Of a stretch of 64,000 nucleotides of DNA, positions 1 to 11,160 are shown in pieces. The stretch's first letter is position 1. Every line of letters starts with the position of its first letter. The position numbers and the translations under genes were made by a program. Under the pieces are notes generated by a model. It was not told where the DNA came from, did no database searches, and was given only the letters and a program-made list of their open reading frames with translations. Location of the stretch: the NCBI GenBank assembly GCA_947311845.1, contig CAMZMU010000075.1, positions 19,443,366-19,507,365 on the forward strand, written 5' to 3'. The stretch is from Poa pratensis. Lineage: Eukaryota; Streptophyta; Magnoliopsida; Poales; Poaceae.

Positions 1-1532
1 AATTTGGGTTGAATTATGTTGGATGCTATTATAAGATTGGGAAAAGGGATGTTGAGTTGATTTTAAAAGATACATATAGTTGCATGATTCATGAGCTTGT
101 TAATGAGTAATAATTTGCAAGTATTTTATCAAGAGCTATCTTTTATTCATGTTTTGATGCTGAATGTTATTTACTTTGTTTAACATGGATTAGTTAGTTC
201 TATGGACACTCATGCATGCATTTAGATGGTCAACTTTCTCCCTCTTGCTAGCCCAAAAATTCCAACAAGCAAAAACTTGTTTCCAACACCTTCAACCAAA
301 GTTTTTCCAGTGAGTCCACCATATCTACCTATTAGCTTTATGCTATTCCGAGTATGTTTATCATGATATTTGTGTTATCTATACCTCTGAATGAAAATGC
401 TTATGTTGTTGATTGTATGGGAAAAGTTGGTTATATAGCTCTCTCGAACTTGATGCACACTTTACTTTCATTGCATAATAACATGACCCATTGTGATTAA
501 AATTATGATGTTGTGGGCTTGACAAATGTCTTTGGTTGAGAGTTAGCTCATATGTGCTGTCACATGGCAAGCTTTCAACATGCACTTCATTTCATTTAGT
601 TGATATCATGTACTTTTGTTTATGGATGCTTACCATGGGTGAAATAAATGTGGAAATGAAGTGAGTTTAAATGAGTTTGTATAAATGGTTAGAGAGACGC
701 CTGGGCCGCTAATCTAAGCCATGCATCATTCATGGTGGAAATTTACTTACATGCTATGGTGAACCTTCTGTGATACACCTTACAATAAAAAGCTATCTAA
801 TGGTAAATAAAAAGGGTGTTGAGATTGTTCATTGTGTTTGTTTGTCTTGTCATTTTGATATGGGCTTGTTCCATATCCTGGGACAAGAGGTACCCCAGTT
901 GACGCTCTTAATGATACTATTATTACTTACAATGATATTTAACTTGAACTTGCTTTGTTTCCAAGTTGAGTAACACATGGAGTAGGTACTTGTATTCAAG
1001 GGGCATGAGACTTTCAACCTGTACTTTGTCAAGCACACTACTCATATTTGCTTTCACTTTAAACTTAATCATTCAAGATGCTATGATAGGGGAATGAGAG
1101 CTTGACACCAAGGATTACCATTACAATCATTAACTTAAGTAGAGAAGTTCAGAAGTTAGATGAAACTTATTCATGCTTTACCTCTACTCATATATATCTT
1201 TCCAAAGTGTCCACCTTTTATATTCAGATTTTCATCAATACTCTATGACCATTATAGGATGTTCTTACTTTTCATTATGCATACATGTGGTCCATAGTAC
1301 TTTCTTTTATGTTACACTTTGTGAATTATCATTGAACATCCTTGCATTGAATACTTGATATCACTTCATAATCTATCTTGCATATTGCTACTCCTTTTAA
1401 GAATGAATCATTTGACTCTATGTAGCAATAGTAATCATCTTTGATATCCATTGATAGTATTAAATTGCAAAGTCCATGTTAGTTTTATCACCTTCATACT
1501 CGAGGACGAGTATAGGTTAAGCTTGGGGATGT
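1..1532 (+). mobile_element. Gypsy-type LTR retrotransposon, 3' internal non-coding end
   Basis: This AT-rich stretch has no credible coding sequence. It ends in a purine-rich tract (about 1514-1532, AAGCTTGGGGATG) directly before an LTR starting TGATGC, which is the polypurine-tract arrangement at the 3' end of a Gypsy element in + orientation. The pol part and the 5' LTR lie outside the window. The short open frames here are chance frames. Confidence 0.75.
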
Positions 1533-3035
1533 TGATGCATGTAAAATGCATACATGAACTTTGCATTATTTTACTTATATTCCAGTCATATTTGCATCAT
1601 ATAAGGGTTATATCACTGTTTTATAATGATTTTGGGAATATTTGTATGTTTCCTATTTTTATGGAATTAACCCTGCACAGGCAGAAAACCCTTTTTCTAT
1701 ATTTTAATGTTTCAGGGACCCAAACGACGTCCAAATGACCTGGAAATTTACGAGCATCAGTTTTTGGAAGGAAGAAGACTTGGGAGCGAAGGAAGCGAAC
1801 AAGCGGAGGCCCGAGGCCAAAAGAGGGTGGCCCACGCGGCCAGGAATCTGGCCGCGTGGGACCCACCATCTGGAGCCTCGAGCTCCGTTGCCGTCGATCT
1901 TTTCGCCCACGACTCCGTCTTGACCTAAAACCGACTATAAAAATAGTCCCCGACGCCCTTCGGAAGGAGCGCCGCAGAAACACAGAAACCACGAAACAGA
2001 GACCTGGAGTTGCAGATTGGAGGGGGAAAACTCCGGCGGGGCGCTGCCGGGGTGGTCTCCATCTTCTCCAACGACTTCTCCACCGTCTCCATGATGAAGG
2101 GGGAGTAGTCCACCCCTGGACTTTGGGTTTGTGGTGGTAACTTGATCCAATCTCTCTATGTATGATCATTGTTGAAGTCCATATGATGTGCCTTGCATGA
2201 TTATGGAACTATCTTTAAATTCCTATGGTGGATATTGTGGTATGAGATGATATTTGTTATGCATTTACCGTTGTTGAGATTTTATGTTTGTCATACTTTG
2301 GAGATATTCTATGATGCATGTGATGGTTTGATTTATGCATAATGCCTTGTTTATCCTTGTCATGAGGTGATTGACACCACCAAGTGTGGATAGATGAGAG
2401 AGATGTGGTCATGCACACGAAATATGAATCATTGCACTAGTGTTTAGAATATTGTCCATTATGAAGTATGATGTATGTAGGTACGGGATGGCCGATGTGA
2501 CAACGGCATATGTATTGAGTGACATGTGAAATACAGCCCAACATCCTTTATCTGGGGGTAAAAAGGAAGAGTATGATGTGGGAGTGACACAACCACGCTA
2601 GCCTTACGAGGGTGACCTAGCAACACAAATGAGTACTTCTTTCAACTATGTGTTTTAGGACATGTAGCCGTCATAAAAGTTTACCATTAAAGCATGACAA
2701 TTGTGTGTACTTTTTATCTATAACATGATAATCACCATAGATGGGAGAGAGGATTGAGTGAACCCATGTCCATTGTTCCTATAAGAGAAAACCTTTGTCT
2801 TGTCCTCTTGCATTGAAGAGGATTGGGACACTTTTACATTTTGTTTTGTTACATTAAACTTCCATCCATTAAATCAACCATCTTGTTCTTTAAACTTGTT
2901 TAGTGCATAATCAACTAAAACTTGTGACACTTTAGTTGTAGGGAATAGATAACTTTTCCTTCTTGCTCCTGCGGATCGATACCCTACTTCCACATTGAGA
3001 GGTGCTACAGTGATCCCTGCTCTTGGGGGTTATCA
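1533..3035 (+). repeat. 3' LTR of the Gypsy element at the left edge
   Basis: The LTR runs from TGATGCATG to GGGTTATCA, so it has TGAT/ATCA ends, and is 1503 bp long. The next five bases, AGGCG (3036-3040), are probably the target-site duplication: the same site in module 2 (about 17422) reads AAGGCG without an LTR. The LTR carries a GC-rich palindrome (about 1828-1862, GGCCCACGCGGCC) of unknown role. The reverse-strand frame at 1621-2169 overlaps it and has no family features. Confidence 0.75.
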
Positions 3036-4519
3036 AGGCGCTGACACAAAAAACAAGCCACATGGACGCTCGAGGGCCAATGGACCCTCCACGGTTTGCC
3101 TAGCTAAAGTGGCTGCAACGTGGGACCTCAATCTCATCCTTTTGGGCCGGGTCCTATTTTGGCTTGTTGGATCCATCTTGAAATTTAAGAACCGACATTT
3201 TTTTACCTTTTTATTTTCGAGTCCACTAGCTCACTGAAAGTCGAAGTTAGATATCAAAGAAATGGGATTTCATGTAAAATCCCGTAAATATTTTATTTTT
3301 TTGGTATAAACTCCTAGTATGTTGCAAGTTTGATGGATATTAACATTAATAAAATACAAAGTTCATAGATACCTTTCTGACGCATCCGTGCTGGTACTTG
3401 TTTGCTATGTGTGTGAATTACTAGATTGTTGGTTCTGAGGTTTTTTATCCGTGTGTTGATCATAATGTGTGTTATCCAATTTAAGGACTCGCACGACATG
3501 ATCTATTGACCTAAGCGTGGGCAGGCACATATTGTTAAGCAAAATCACGACATTCACGTGGCATATGTTGGAATAAACGACTAGCAAAGATGACATGAGA
3601 GGGATGAGAATTAATATTACTTAATGCTTTGGTATGACCTAATGATCGATCTTAATCATCGAGTCACCCTTGAAAAACAGAGTCAAGCAAGCCCAAAATG
3701 GCAGAGTTTGGCTAATCAAGGGTGACTCGCCTATGGTGTGCGCGTGCATGGACATTACATGTCTCCAAATAGCACATTATGAATATTACATAAACTGGTA
3801 TCTCTCATACCTAATCATCTAACCGCAGCAAAAACACATTTTGCTTTATCTGCTTTATTTACTTTATTGTAAGTTCCATTTCATTTCTCAAAAACTTATC
3901 CAAACCATCACTTTCAAAGCCTTGAACAGGCAACCAAGAAGTCAACTAGCTTGAGAATTGTGAAAACTCAAGTGTGACCGAAACACCAAATGACACAACC
4001 CCTGCCATCTTATTGGGATCTATATGTAACAAGGAACGATAGTTCCCGTCTTGTAGGTCATACTGAACACCGCAAGGTTAGAGAAACTAGCTCCATGTGG
4101 AGAAGTATGACTGAGTAGCCCCACGACGGATAAGATGGTATCATATGTAGCAGTCATGATCGCAACAGAAATATTTATGGCAAAGAGAGGGATACAATTT
4201 TCATCTTCTGGTGATTATTTCAAGAAAGGCCGCGACTTCCTATCACCAAGATGCACATGCCACTAGTCAAAAGATAGAAACAAAATAAGAGCCCATTAAA
4301 CAGGGTGATAATTAAGGTTGGAATTTTGAATTTGCATCATGTGGATTATCGAATCCGGTGTGATCATTTTAGGGTTTTAAGGGTATATGCCTATCTTTAA
4401 TGCACATACGATGAAACAGGAGCACTAAATCCGAATGGTGACAAGTGGCAAACAATAATTACCAAAGGACTAGGTAACTACAAGATAAGGAAAGTAGGTG
4501 ATCATTCAACTTTTAGATA
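3036..4519. other. Duplicated non-coding DNA upstream of CID copy A
   Basis: No gene seen. The stretch aligns by eye with 17423-18660 and, from about 3978, with 47186-47770, including small indels. It is AT-rich with many stops in all frames. Confidence 0.7.
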
Positions 4520-6771
4520 ATGAACTGCGTATCAACAAATTCACACATGAAAACGACATTTCTCTCTGCAACGGTTGATCTTCTCTAGGGTTAGGGTAGG
4601 CGCCATAATTAATTGGAGTGGAGGTGATCGATGACGTGTTGGGCATAATATATATGCGTGTGGGTGTGGAGAATAGCATGGAAAGAGGTAACGGTTGATT
4701 AGGTATGAGAGAGACTAGTTGGTAACGGTTGATCGTATCTAGGGTTAGGGTTTGGTAGGGTAGGTGATAGAATTAATTGGAGTGGATGCGATGACATGTT
4801 GAGCAAAGTATATGCACGTGTGGGTGTGGCGAATAGCATGCAAGTAGGTAGTTTAGATTACGAAAAGTGATAATGAAGGATAAGAGACATTTATTTTTCA
4901 ACTAACAGGTTAATTGCATACCGACAAATTTGGACATGAAAACGACGTCCCTCTTGGTAACGGTTGATCGTATCTAGGGTTAGGGTTTGGTAGCGTAGGT
5001 GATAGAATTAATTGGAGTGGAGGTGATGACGTGTTGGGCATAGTATGTGCACGTGTGGGTGTGGCGCATAGCATGCAAGTCTGTAGTTTAGATTACGAAA
5101 AGTGACAATGAAGTATAAGTGTTAACGAATGGGTTAATTGCATACCGACAAATTTTGAAATGTAAACGACACCCCTCTTGGTAATTGATGACCCACAAGT
5201 ATAGGGGATCGCAACAGTCTTCGAGGGAAGTAAAACCCAATTTATTGATTCGACACAAGGGGAGCCAAAGAATACTTGGGAGCCTTAACTGCGGAGTTGT
5301 CAATTCAGCTGCACCTGTGAATAGTCTTGCTCGACACAGATTATCAGTAGCAACAGTTTTATAGCAGTAGTAGCGGTGAAATAATAGCAGCAGTAAACAG
5401 AGACAGCAGTAGTGATTGCAGTAAACAGTAGGATTAAAACACTGTAGGCATAGGGATGGATGAACGGGCGCTGCATGGATAAGATAGCTCATATAATAAT
5501 CAAGACATAGGCATTGCAGATAATAATGATAAAGCATCCAAGTACTAAGTAAACATAGGCATGTGTTCCGTATATAGTCGTGCGTGCTCGCAATGAGAAA
5601 CTTGTACAACATCTTCTGTCCTACCAGCCGGTGGCAGCCGGGCCTCAAGGGAATCTACTAGTAATTAAGGTACTCCTTTTAATAAAGTACCGGAGCAAAG
5701 CATTAACACGCCGTGAACACATGTGATCCTCACATCGCAGCCATTCCCCTCGGCTGTCCCAATTATTGTCACTTTGGGACCGCGGGTTCCGGACAACGAT
5801 ATGTGTATACAACTTGCAGGTATGATCAATAAACAGTGCATATCATTATGAAACAATAACATGTTCAGATCTGAAATCATGGCACTTGGGCCCTAGTGAC
5901 AAGCATTAAGCTCAACAAGTTGCAACAACATCAATAAGTACTAACAACGGATACTGGGCACCATGCCCTAATGATCTTATAGCTTATTACATGAACAATC
6001 TCATCCAATCCCTACCATCCCCCTCAGCCTATAGCAGGGAATTACTCACACATGGATGGGGGAAACATGGATGGTCGATGGAGAAGCGTCGGTGATGAGG
6101 ATGGCGATGATCTCCTCCAATTCCCCGTCCCGGCGGAGTGCCAGAACGGAGTTTCTGGTCCCCGAAATAGGTTTCGCGATGGTGGCGGCGTACGTTGATG
6201 TTTCTGGATGAAATGGATGACCCCCCGACGTTTTTAGGTCAGAAGGGTTAAGTAGTCGAAAGATGGGCTCGGGGAGGTGGCCGAGTCGGCCTCCTCTTAG
6301 GCTGGCGCGGCCCATGGGCCCACCGCGCCAGCTGGTGAGGAGGGCGGCTCCTTGCCCCTCTCCGTCTCCCCTTCTGGCTCCGTGATTCTTCTGGTAAAAT
6401 AGTAGGTTTGCGATCTTTTCTGGTGTTTTTCCCGAAAGTTGACTTTCTGCACAAAAACAAGACACCAGGGCAATTCTGCTGAAAACAGCGTTAGTCCGCA
6501 TTAGTTGTATTCAAAACACACAAGTTAGAGGTAAAACAATAGCAAAAGTGTTCGGGAAAGTAGATACGTTTTGGACGTATCAGTAATGCTTGATCATATC
6601 TAGGGTTAGGGTTTTAGTAGAGCTCACCTTGTAAAGGGCACGGGTTAGAATTAATTGGAGTGGAGGTGATGAGGTGTCCTCGTAATAAGGTATAAGTAAT
6701 GGTGGCGAATGACATGGAGAAAGGTAATTTAGATCACGATAGGTGATAATGAAGAATAAGAGATTGTGAGG
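4520..6771. repeat. Telobox-containing tandem repeat, module 1
   Basis: Units of about 220-240 bp recur, each with the order: GCATACCGACAAATT, GAAAACGAC, CGGTTGATC, TCTAGGGTTAGGGTTT, GAATTAATTGGAGTGGAGG, GATGACGTGTTGG, GTGTGGCGAATAGCATGCA. TAGGGTTAGGG cores lie near 4586, 4740, 4975 and 6601. The solo LTR at 5186-6582 splits the last unit. The same array is at about 18700-19350 in module 2 and 47800-47930 plus 51230-51600 in module 4. The core matches the plant telobox (AAACCCTA on the other strand), but the units are not telomeric repeats. Confidence 0.75.
5186..6582 (-). mobile_element. Solo LTR of a Gypsy-type element
   Basis: The element begins TGATGACCCACAAG and ends GGACGTATCA. The direct repeat GTAAT flanks it (5181-5185 and 6583-6587), and the telobox repeat unit resumes on the right, so this is a clean insertion reduced to one 1397 bp LTR. 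On the minus strand it starts TGATACGTCC and ends GGGTCATCA, the same ends as the LTRs at 29524-30999 and 43899-45415, so it belongs to that or a related family. Reverse-strand frames at 5088-5648 and 6046-6501 lie in or across it and are not genes. Confidence 0.9.
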
Positions 6772-6779
6772 GTGCATGT

Positions 6780-7468
6780 ACGAATTGCAATGGGTACCCA
6801 TTACCCGCTTACCCAGCGGGTATTTACCCATTAGGGTAAGGGTTTGGAAAAAAATACCCATGGATAAATAAATGGTACAAAATTTGTACAGTAGATTTAG
6901 CGGGTGCGGGTGTGGTAAAGGAGAACCCATACCCGCGTACCCACATACCCAACTAAATTTGTATATGACACATGAGTCTGTGGTAACATAGAGTCGTTTC
7001 CTTATTTTTTCCTAAAACCTATTAGTAACCACCTCCACCATGATCCACGACTGGTACACCGCCCCGTAGCCAGGTCAACTTTCCTTCGACACCTCCTTTA
7101 TTTTTCATATACATATTGCTGCTGTTTTCATATCTATAGTATATTTTTTTGTTTTGATATTATTTTCATTGCATCGTTTTGTTGTTTATATTCATATACA
7201 TTGCGTTGTTTTGTTGTTTCTTTTCATATATGTGTGCTGTTTTGCTGAATAATGTCGATGTTTTTCTTATATGTGGTGTTGTTATATGGCCACGTTAAGT
7301 TTTTGGGTGGGTATACCCGCGGGTTTTTTATACCCTGCCGGGTGCAGGTATGGAAAAAAATCTATACCCAGGAGCGGTTGCGGGTATGGGTGTGATTAAA
7401 ATATGAGGATGTGAGTACGGGTTTGGTTAACCTCTACCCACACCCAGTGGGGCGGGTGCCATCCATAG
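6780..7468. mobile_element. Non-autonomous hAT-like element with 8-bp target duplication
   Basis: GTGCATGT flanks the insertion (6772-6779 and 7469-7476). Modules 2 and 4 have the uninterrupted site GAGGGTGCATGTCACT (about 19388 and 51655). An 8-bp duplication is typical of hAT. The 689 bp body has no transposase. It is full of GGGTACCC / TACCCGC type repeats at both ends in opposite orientation. The extreme ends (ACGAATTGCAATGGG and CCATCCATAG) are only weakly inverted, so the superfamily call rests on duplication length and structure. Confidence 0.75.
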
Positions 7469-7476
7469 GTGCATGT

Positions 7477-8019
7477 CACTGGTTGTATAGGGGTTGAACC
7501 TGATGTTGGTTAACTGATGAGGTGGGTCAACGACAAGGGTGGGTTCAGAGACACATGGGCACTGGTGATGGTCATAGAGGGCGATTGGTTGTTGACGACA
7601 AAAGCGAACAAGAAAATATGATCATACCTAATTCTTTTTTTTGAGAGATGTGCCATATTTGCTTGACTAGGTAGCATCATGCGCTATGTGTTATTGAGAC
7701 TTCTTGATGGTAGCATCTTAGATCGATCTTCCATGTTGTTGCCTTCTGTAAGATGGTGATATCATCTTAAGCACCATATGTATTCTATATTACTAGCTAG
7801 GTAATTGTTAGATTATAATCTTTTCACTAATACTATTTCAACATTCGGATGCATGATATTGATATCATAATTGGGGAATCTTCACACATTCAAATTGAAG
7901 CTTTGTGAACCCGTGTTTGGGTTGGAAGATCACTGACATGGCGCCCTACCGTACGGAGTCATGATCTTCGGCATGAAGAGCCATGGTCCTAAGCTTGGTG
8001 CCACGGTCCATGCAGCCAT
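7477..8019. other. Duplicated non-coding DNA
   Basis: No gene seen. It aligns with 19396-19890 and 51665-52330. The right end (GCATGAAGAGCCATGG region) corresponds to about 52298 in module 4. Confidence 0.65.
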
Positions 8020-8022
8020 GGT

Positions 8023-10272
8023 CACTAGTAGAAAAAGGGTCTTTCGTCCGGAGCCCAAAAGTCATTAGTCCCGGTTCGGGCAAAAACCGGGACCAATGCC
8101 AGGTATTGGTCCCGGTTCGAGCTGCCAGGGCCCCGTGAGCCATTAATCCCGGTTCAGATGGGGGTATTAGTCCCGGTTCGTGGCATGAACCGGGACTAAA
8201 GCTCACGCGCCGGACACGTGGCGTGCCGCAGGGACTAATACCCCTGCATTAGTCCCGGTTCGTGGCACGAACCGGGACTAATACCCCTCCCCTGCCTATA
8301 ATATTTTTTCTATTTTTTCTATTTTTCATATAATATGCAATAATTCATATCTTTAAATCCATAAATCGAAATTGAACAAATAAAATGTCTAAATCGATTA
8401 GAAAAATGAGAGGAATCCAAATATGACATCCATATCATCATTTTCACCATGCATATTACTTTTTGCAACATATTTTTGGTACTTGCTTAATAAAAAAGTC
8501 ATTTTTGGCACTTAAAAAATGGAAAATGATATTTATAAAAATATTTTGGAAATTGTTTTTGCCAAAAATGTTTGCCATACCAAGACACACCTATGTATCA
8601 AATATGGACACATTATCACAAACTATGTCACGGGGATGGTCATAACTTGGTCATTTGAAGCGAAACCTATACATGTCTATACATGATAGACCTTTTTGTG
8701 AAGGGTTTTTTTTTGAAATGTTTGTCAAAACTCAAGTTTATCATTTTTGCTAGCAACTAGTACACATAAAAGGACTCCATGCCAAAGGATTTCACTTGTT
8801 GAGTATTTTCTCCCTAGTAAGTTGGTGGACTTATAGGTGAAAACTCTCACTTTGGGCGAAACGGAGGGAATCTTTGCAAGAGTTGGATGGATCTTGGTTT
8901 TGGATATTCCTATGTCGTAACCTAACACAACCAAGAAAAAAAGTCCACTGGCCTACCCCTTTTGACTCCGTTCAAAGGGGTACATGGGAATTTTGACTTT
9001 TTTCCAGCGGGTCTAGGGTTTCGCCGAAGCGAGGCTTCAGAGCGTCTGAAACCCACCAAAATCTAGGTGGTTCCATACCATATATATACAAGTGTGTTGG
9101 GAGTTGTACATGTCCAAGATCCTACTCCGGTGCGTGACCGGCTTCACCGGCTTCACTTTCTCTCTAGTAAGTTGGTGGATTTATAGCTGAAAACTCCCAC
9201 TTCGGGCAAAACGGAGGGAACCTTTGCAAGAGTTGGGTGGATCTTGGTTTTGGATGTTCCTATGTCCTAACCTAACACAACCAAGAAAAAAATTCCACTG
9301 GCCTACCCCCTGATTTTTGACTTTTTTCCAGCGGGTATAGGGGTTCGCCGAAGCGGGGCTTCAGAGCGTCTGAAACCCACCAAAACCTAGGTGGTTCCAT
9401 ACCATATGTATACAAGTGTGTTGGGTGTTGTACATGTCCAAGATCCTACTCCAGTGTGTGACCGGCTTCACCGGCTTCACTTTCTCTCTAGTAAGTTGGT
9501 GGACTTATAGGTGAAAACTCCCACTTCGGGCGAAACGGAGGGAATCTTTGCAAGAGTTGGGTGGATCTTTATATGGATGACATATTTGAATTCCTCTCAT
9601 ATTTCTAATCGACTTAGACATTTTATTTGTCAAATTTCGATTTACGGATGTAAAGATATGAATTATTCCATATTAAATGTAAAAAGAAAAAATAAAGTAA
9701 AATATATTTTATTGTTATTTATTCAAAATATACTATTACATAATCATTGTTACTTATTCAAACAAATTTTTAAATTTAAACAATGAAAAAGTGTAACATC
9801 GTAACCGAGGGGTTAATATGATTGATAGGATACTAATATCAGTAAGTTATAACTTCTCATTTGGAAACTAATTTGAAATGAACTCAAAAGTTAAGCGTGC
9901 TTGGGCTGAAGCAATCTGAGGATGGGTGACTGAATGGGAAGTTTGACCAGGGTAAGTACTTTGACCTATGACTAAGTGTGTAATTAGAGATTAAGTATGT
10001 GGCTAAGTGGAAAATTTCAAAATAGAATTAAAAAATAAAAAAAAAGACTAAAGAGATAAAAAAACATTAAAAAAAGTAAAAAAAAATTTAATTTTTTATT
10101 CAAAAAATTAAAAATTGTTTAAAAAAAATGCCCCATTAGTCCCGGTTCGTAATAGTCCCGGTTCATGGCCGAACCGGGACTAGCATTAGTCCCGATTAGC
10201 TAGTCCCGGTTCGGAAACCGGGACTAATGGCTCAAACCAACCGGGACTATATGGGGGTTTTTTGTACTAGTG
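8023..10272. mobile_element. Non-autonomous CACTA DNA transposon
   Basis: The left end is CACTAGTAGAAAAAGGG and the right end is TTTTTTGTACTAGTG, an inverted CACTA terminus. GGT flanks both sides (8020-8022 and 10273-10275), the 3-bp duplication expected of CACTA. Both sub-terminal regions carry many ATTAGTCCCGGTTCG units in direct and inverted orientation. Inside, 8284-8460 and about 9573-9760 are inverted copies of each other, and a segment starting CTAGTAAGTTGGTGG occurs three times (about 8812, 9166, 9487). No transposase is present in the 2250 bp. The sister site in module 4 (about 52300-52360) lacks it. Confidence 0.92.
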
Positions 10273-10275
10273 GGT

Positions 10276-11039
10276 GTCTTCATGAGTATAGCACTATCCG
10301 AGGGTGTCGTGGTTCAGAGCATGGCTCCTTCTCTCAAGGCGCCATGGTGTAGAGCATGGAGGGAGCCTAGGGCGGATCGAGGCCCCCGACAATAACAACG
10401 GCAATAGCCCGGGGCGCGGCGACGGCGTGCAGGCAGGTACTGTAGCAAATCTGTGTATAGTAGCTATTGTAGCACACTGTTCGTATGAAGTTGGCCCGGT
10501 GCATCGCCCGGGGCTGGATCCGCCACCGGAGGGAGCCATGCGAATAGGTTCATTTTGTGAATTGATTTCATAATCACTCTATTTTTTGCTGACTTTGTAA
10601 GAACATGTCAATTTTGTCTAGAAATGATATGCTTTATTACATACGCCGCGCCCCACATCTAATGACCCCACACGTCAGTATAGGCAACCTACAGCCTTCC
10701 CTCACGTACCTCGCGACGCATTCTGCCAAATAACGTCTCCTGGACACCGCAGTCCTGCCGTTTCTCCCTGACGACCCTCGCGCCTCACGGCCGCTCCCAG
10801 TTTTCGGCGCCCTTCTGCGCTCCACACGCAGTCACCAACCCACACTCCACTGGCAACCGTCCCCAGATCCCTCATGGCCCCTCGTGTCGGCGTACAAGAG
10901 TAGAACGCCGTTGGGTGCGAGCGGACACAGCCTTCAAAACACACTGACGAATGCGGAAACAAACAGGAGTAGAAATCGAAAATGGCCATCTTACCCTCGG
11001 GACCATGACGACGAGCTAGCACGCGCCGCACGATGCTAG
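10276..11039 (+). promoter_or_regulatory. 5' flank of CID copy A
   Basis: From about 10540 the sequence parallels 52435-52930 (module 4) and, up to about 10925, 20735-21120 (module 2). Conserved blocks include GCTGACTTTGTAAGAACATG, AATGACCCCACACGTCAGTA and CTGGACACCGCA. GC content rises towards the gene, as is common at grass promoters. 10276-10540 holds short repeats of CATGGAGC/GGAGCCATG type also seen in module 4. The short open frames here are not conserved between modules. Confidence 0.6.
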
Positions 11040-11050
11040 TGCATAAATAC
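11040..11050 (+). promoter_or_regulatory. Putative TATA box of CID copy A
   Basis: TGCATAAATAC lies about 115 bp before the ATG. The matching position in copy D reads GCATATATAC (52932-52941), and both are followed by ACCACCACGCCGG. Position and conservation of an A/T core in a GC-rich region support a TATA box. The transcription start is not determined. Confidence 0.5.
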
Positions 11051-11160
11051 ACCACCACGCCGGACACCCTGCTGCCCACGCGAATCTGCCACTCCTCTTC
11101 TCTTCCTCGCCTCCTCGCTCTCCATCTCCCATCGGCGACCGACAGATCTCGTTCCCATCC

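Noticed and set aside
1621..2169. A 182-codon minus-strand frame
   Set aside because: It lies in an LTR, has low-complexity Arg/Pro content and no domain; GC-rich LTR cores often give such frames.
4584..4600. Telomere or interstitial telomeric repeat
   Set aside because: Only two TTAGGG-like units per copy, embedded in a longer unrelated repeat unit; a telobox is the better description.
5088..5648. A 186-codon minus-strand frame
   Set aside because: It crosses the boundary of the solo LTR at 5186, so it cannot be an old conserved gene.
8023..10272. microRNA precursor from the inverted repeats
   Set aside because: The inverted arms belong to a transposon with proper ends and target duplication; long inverted repeats would yield siRNAs rather than a discrete miRNA.
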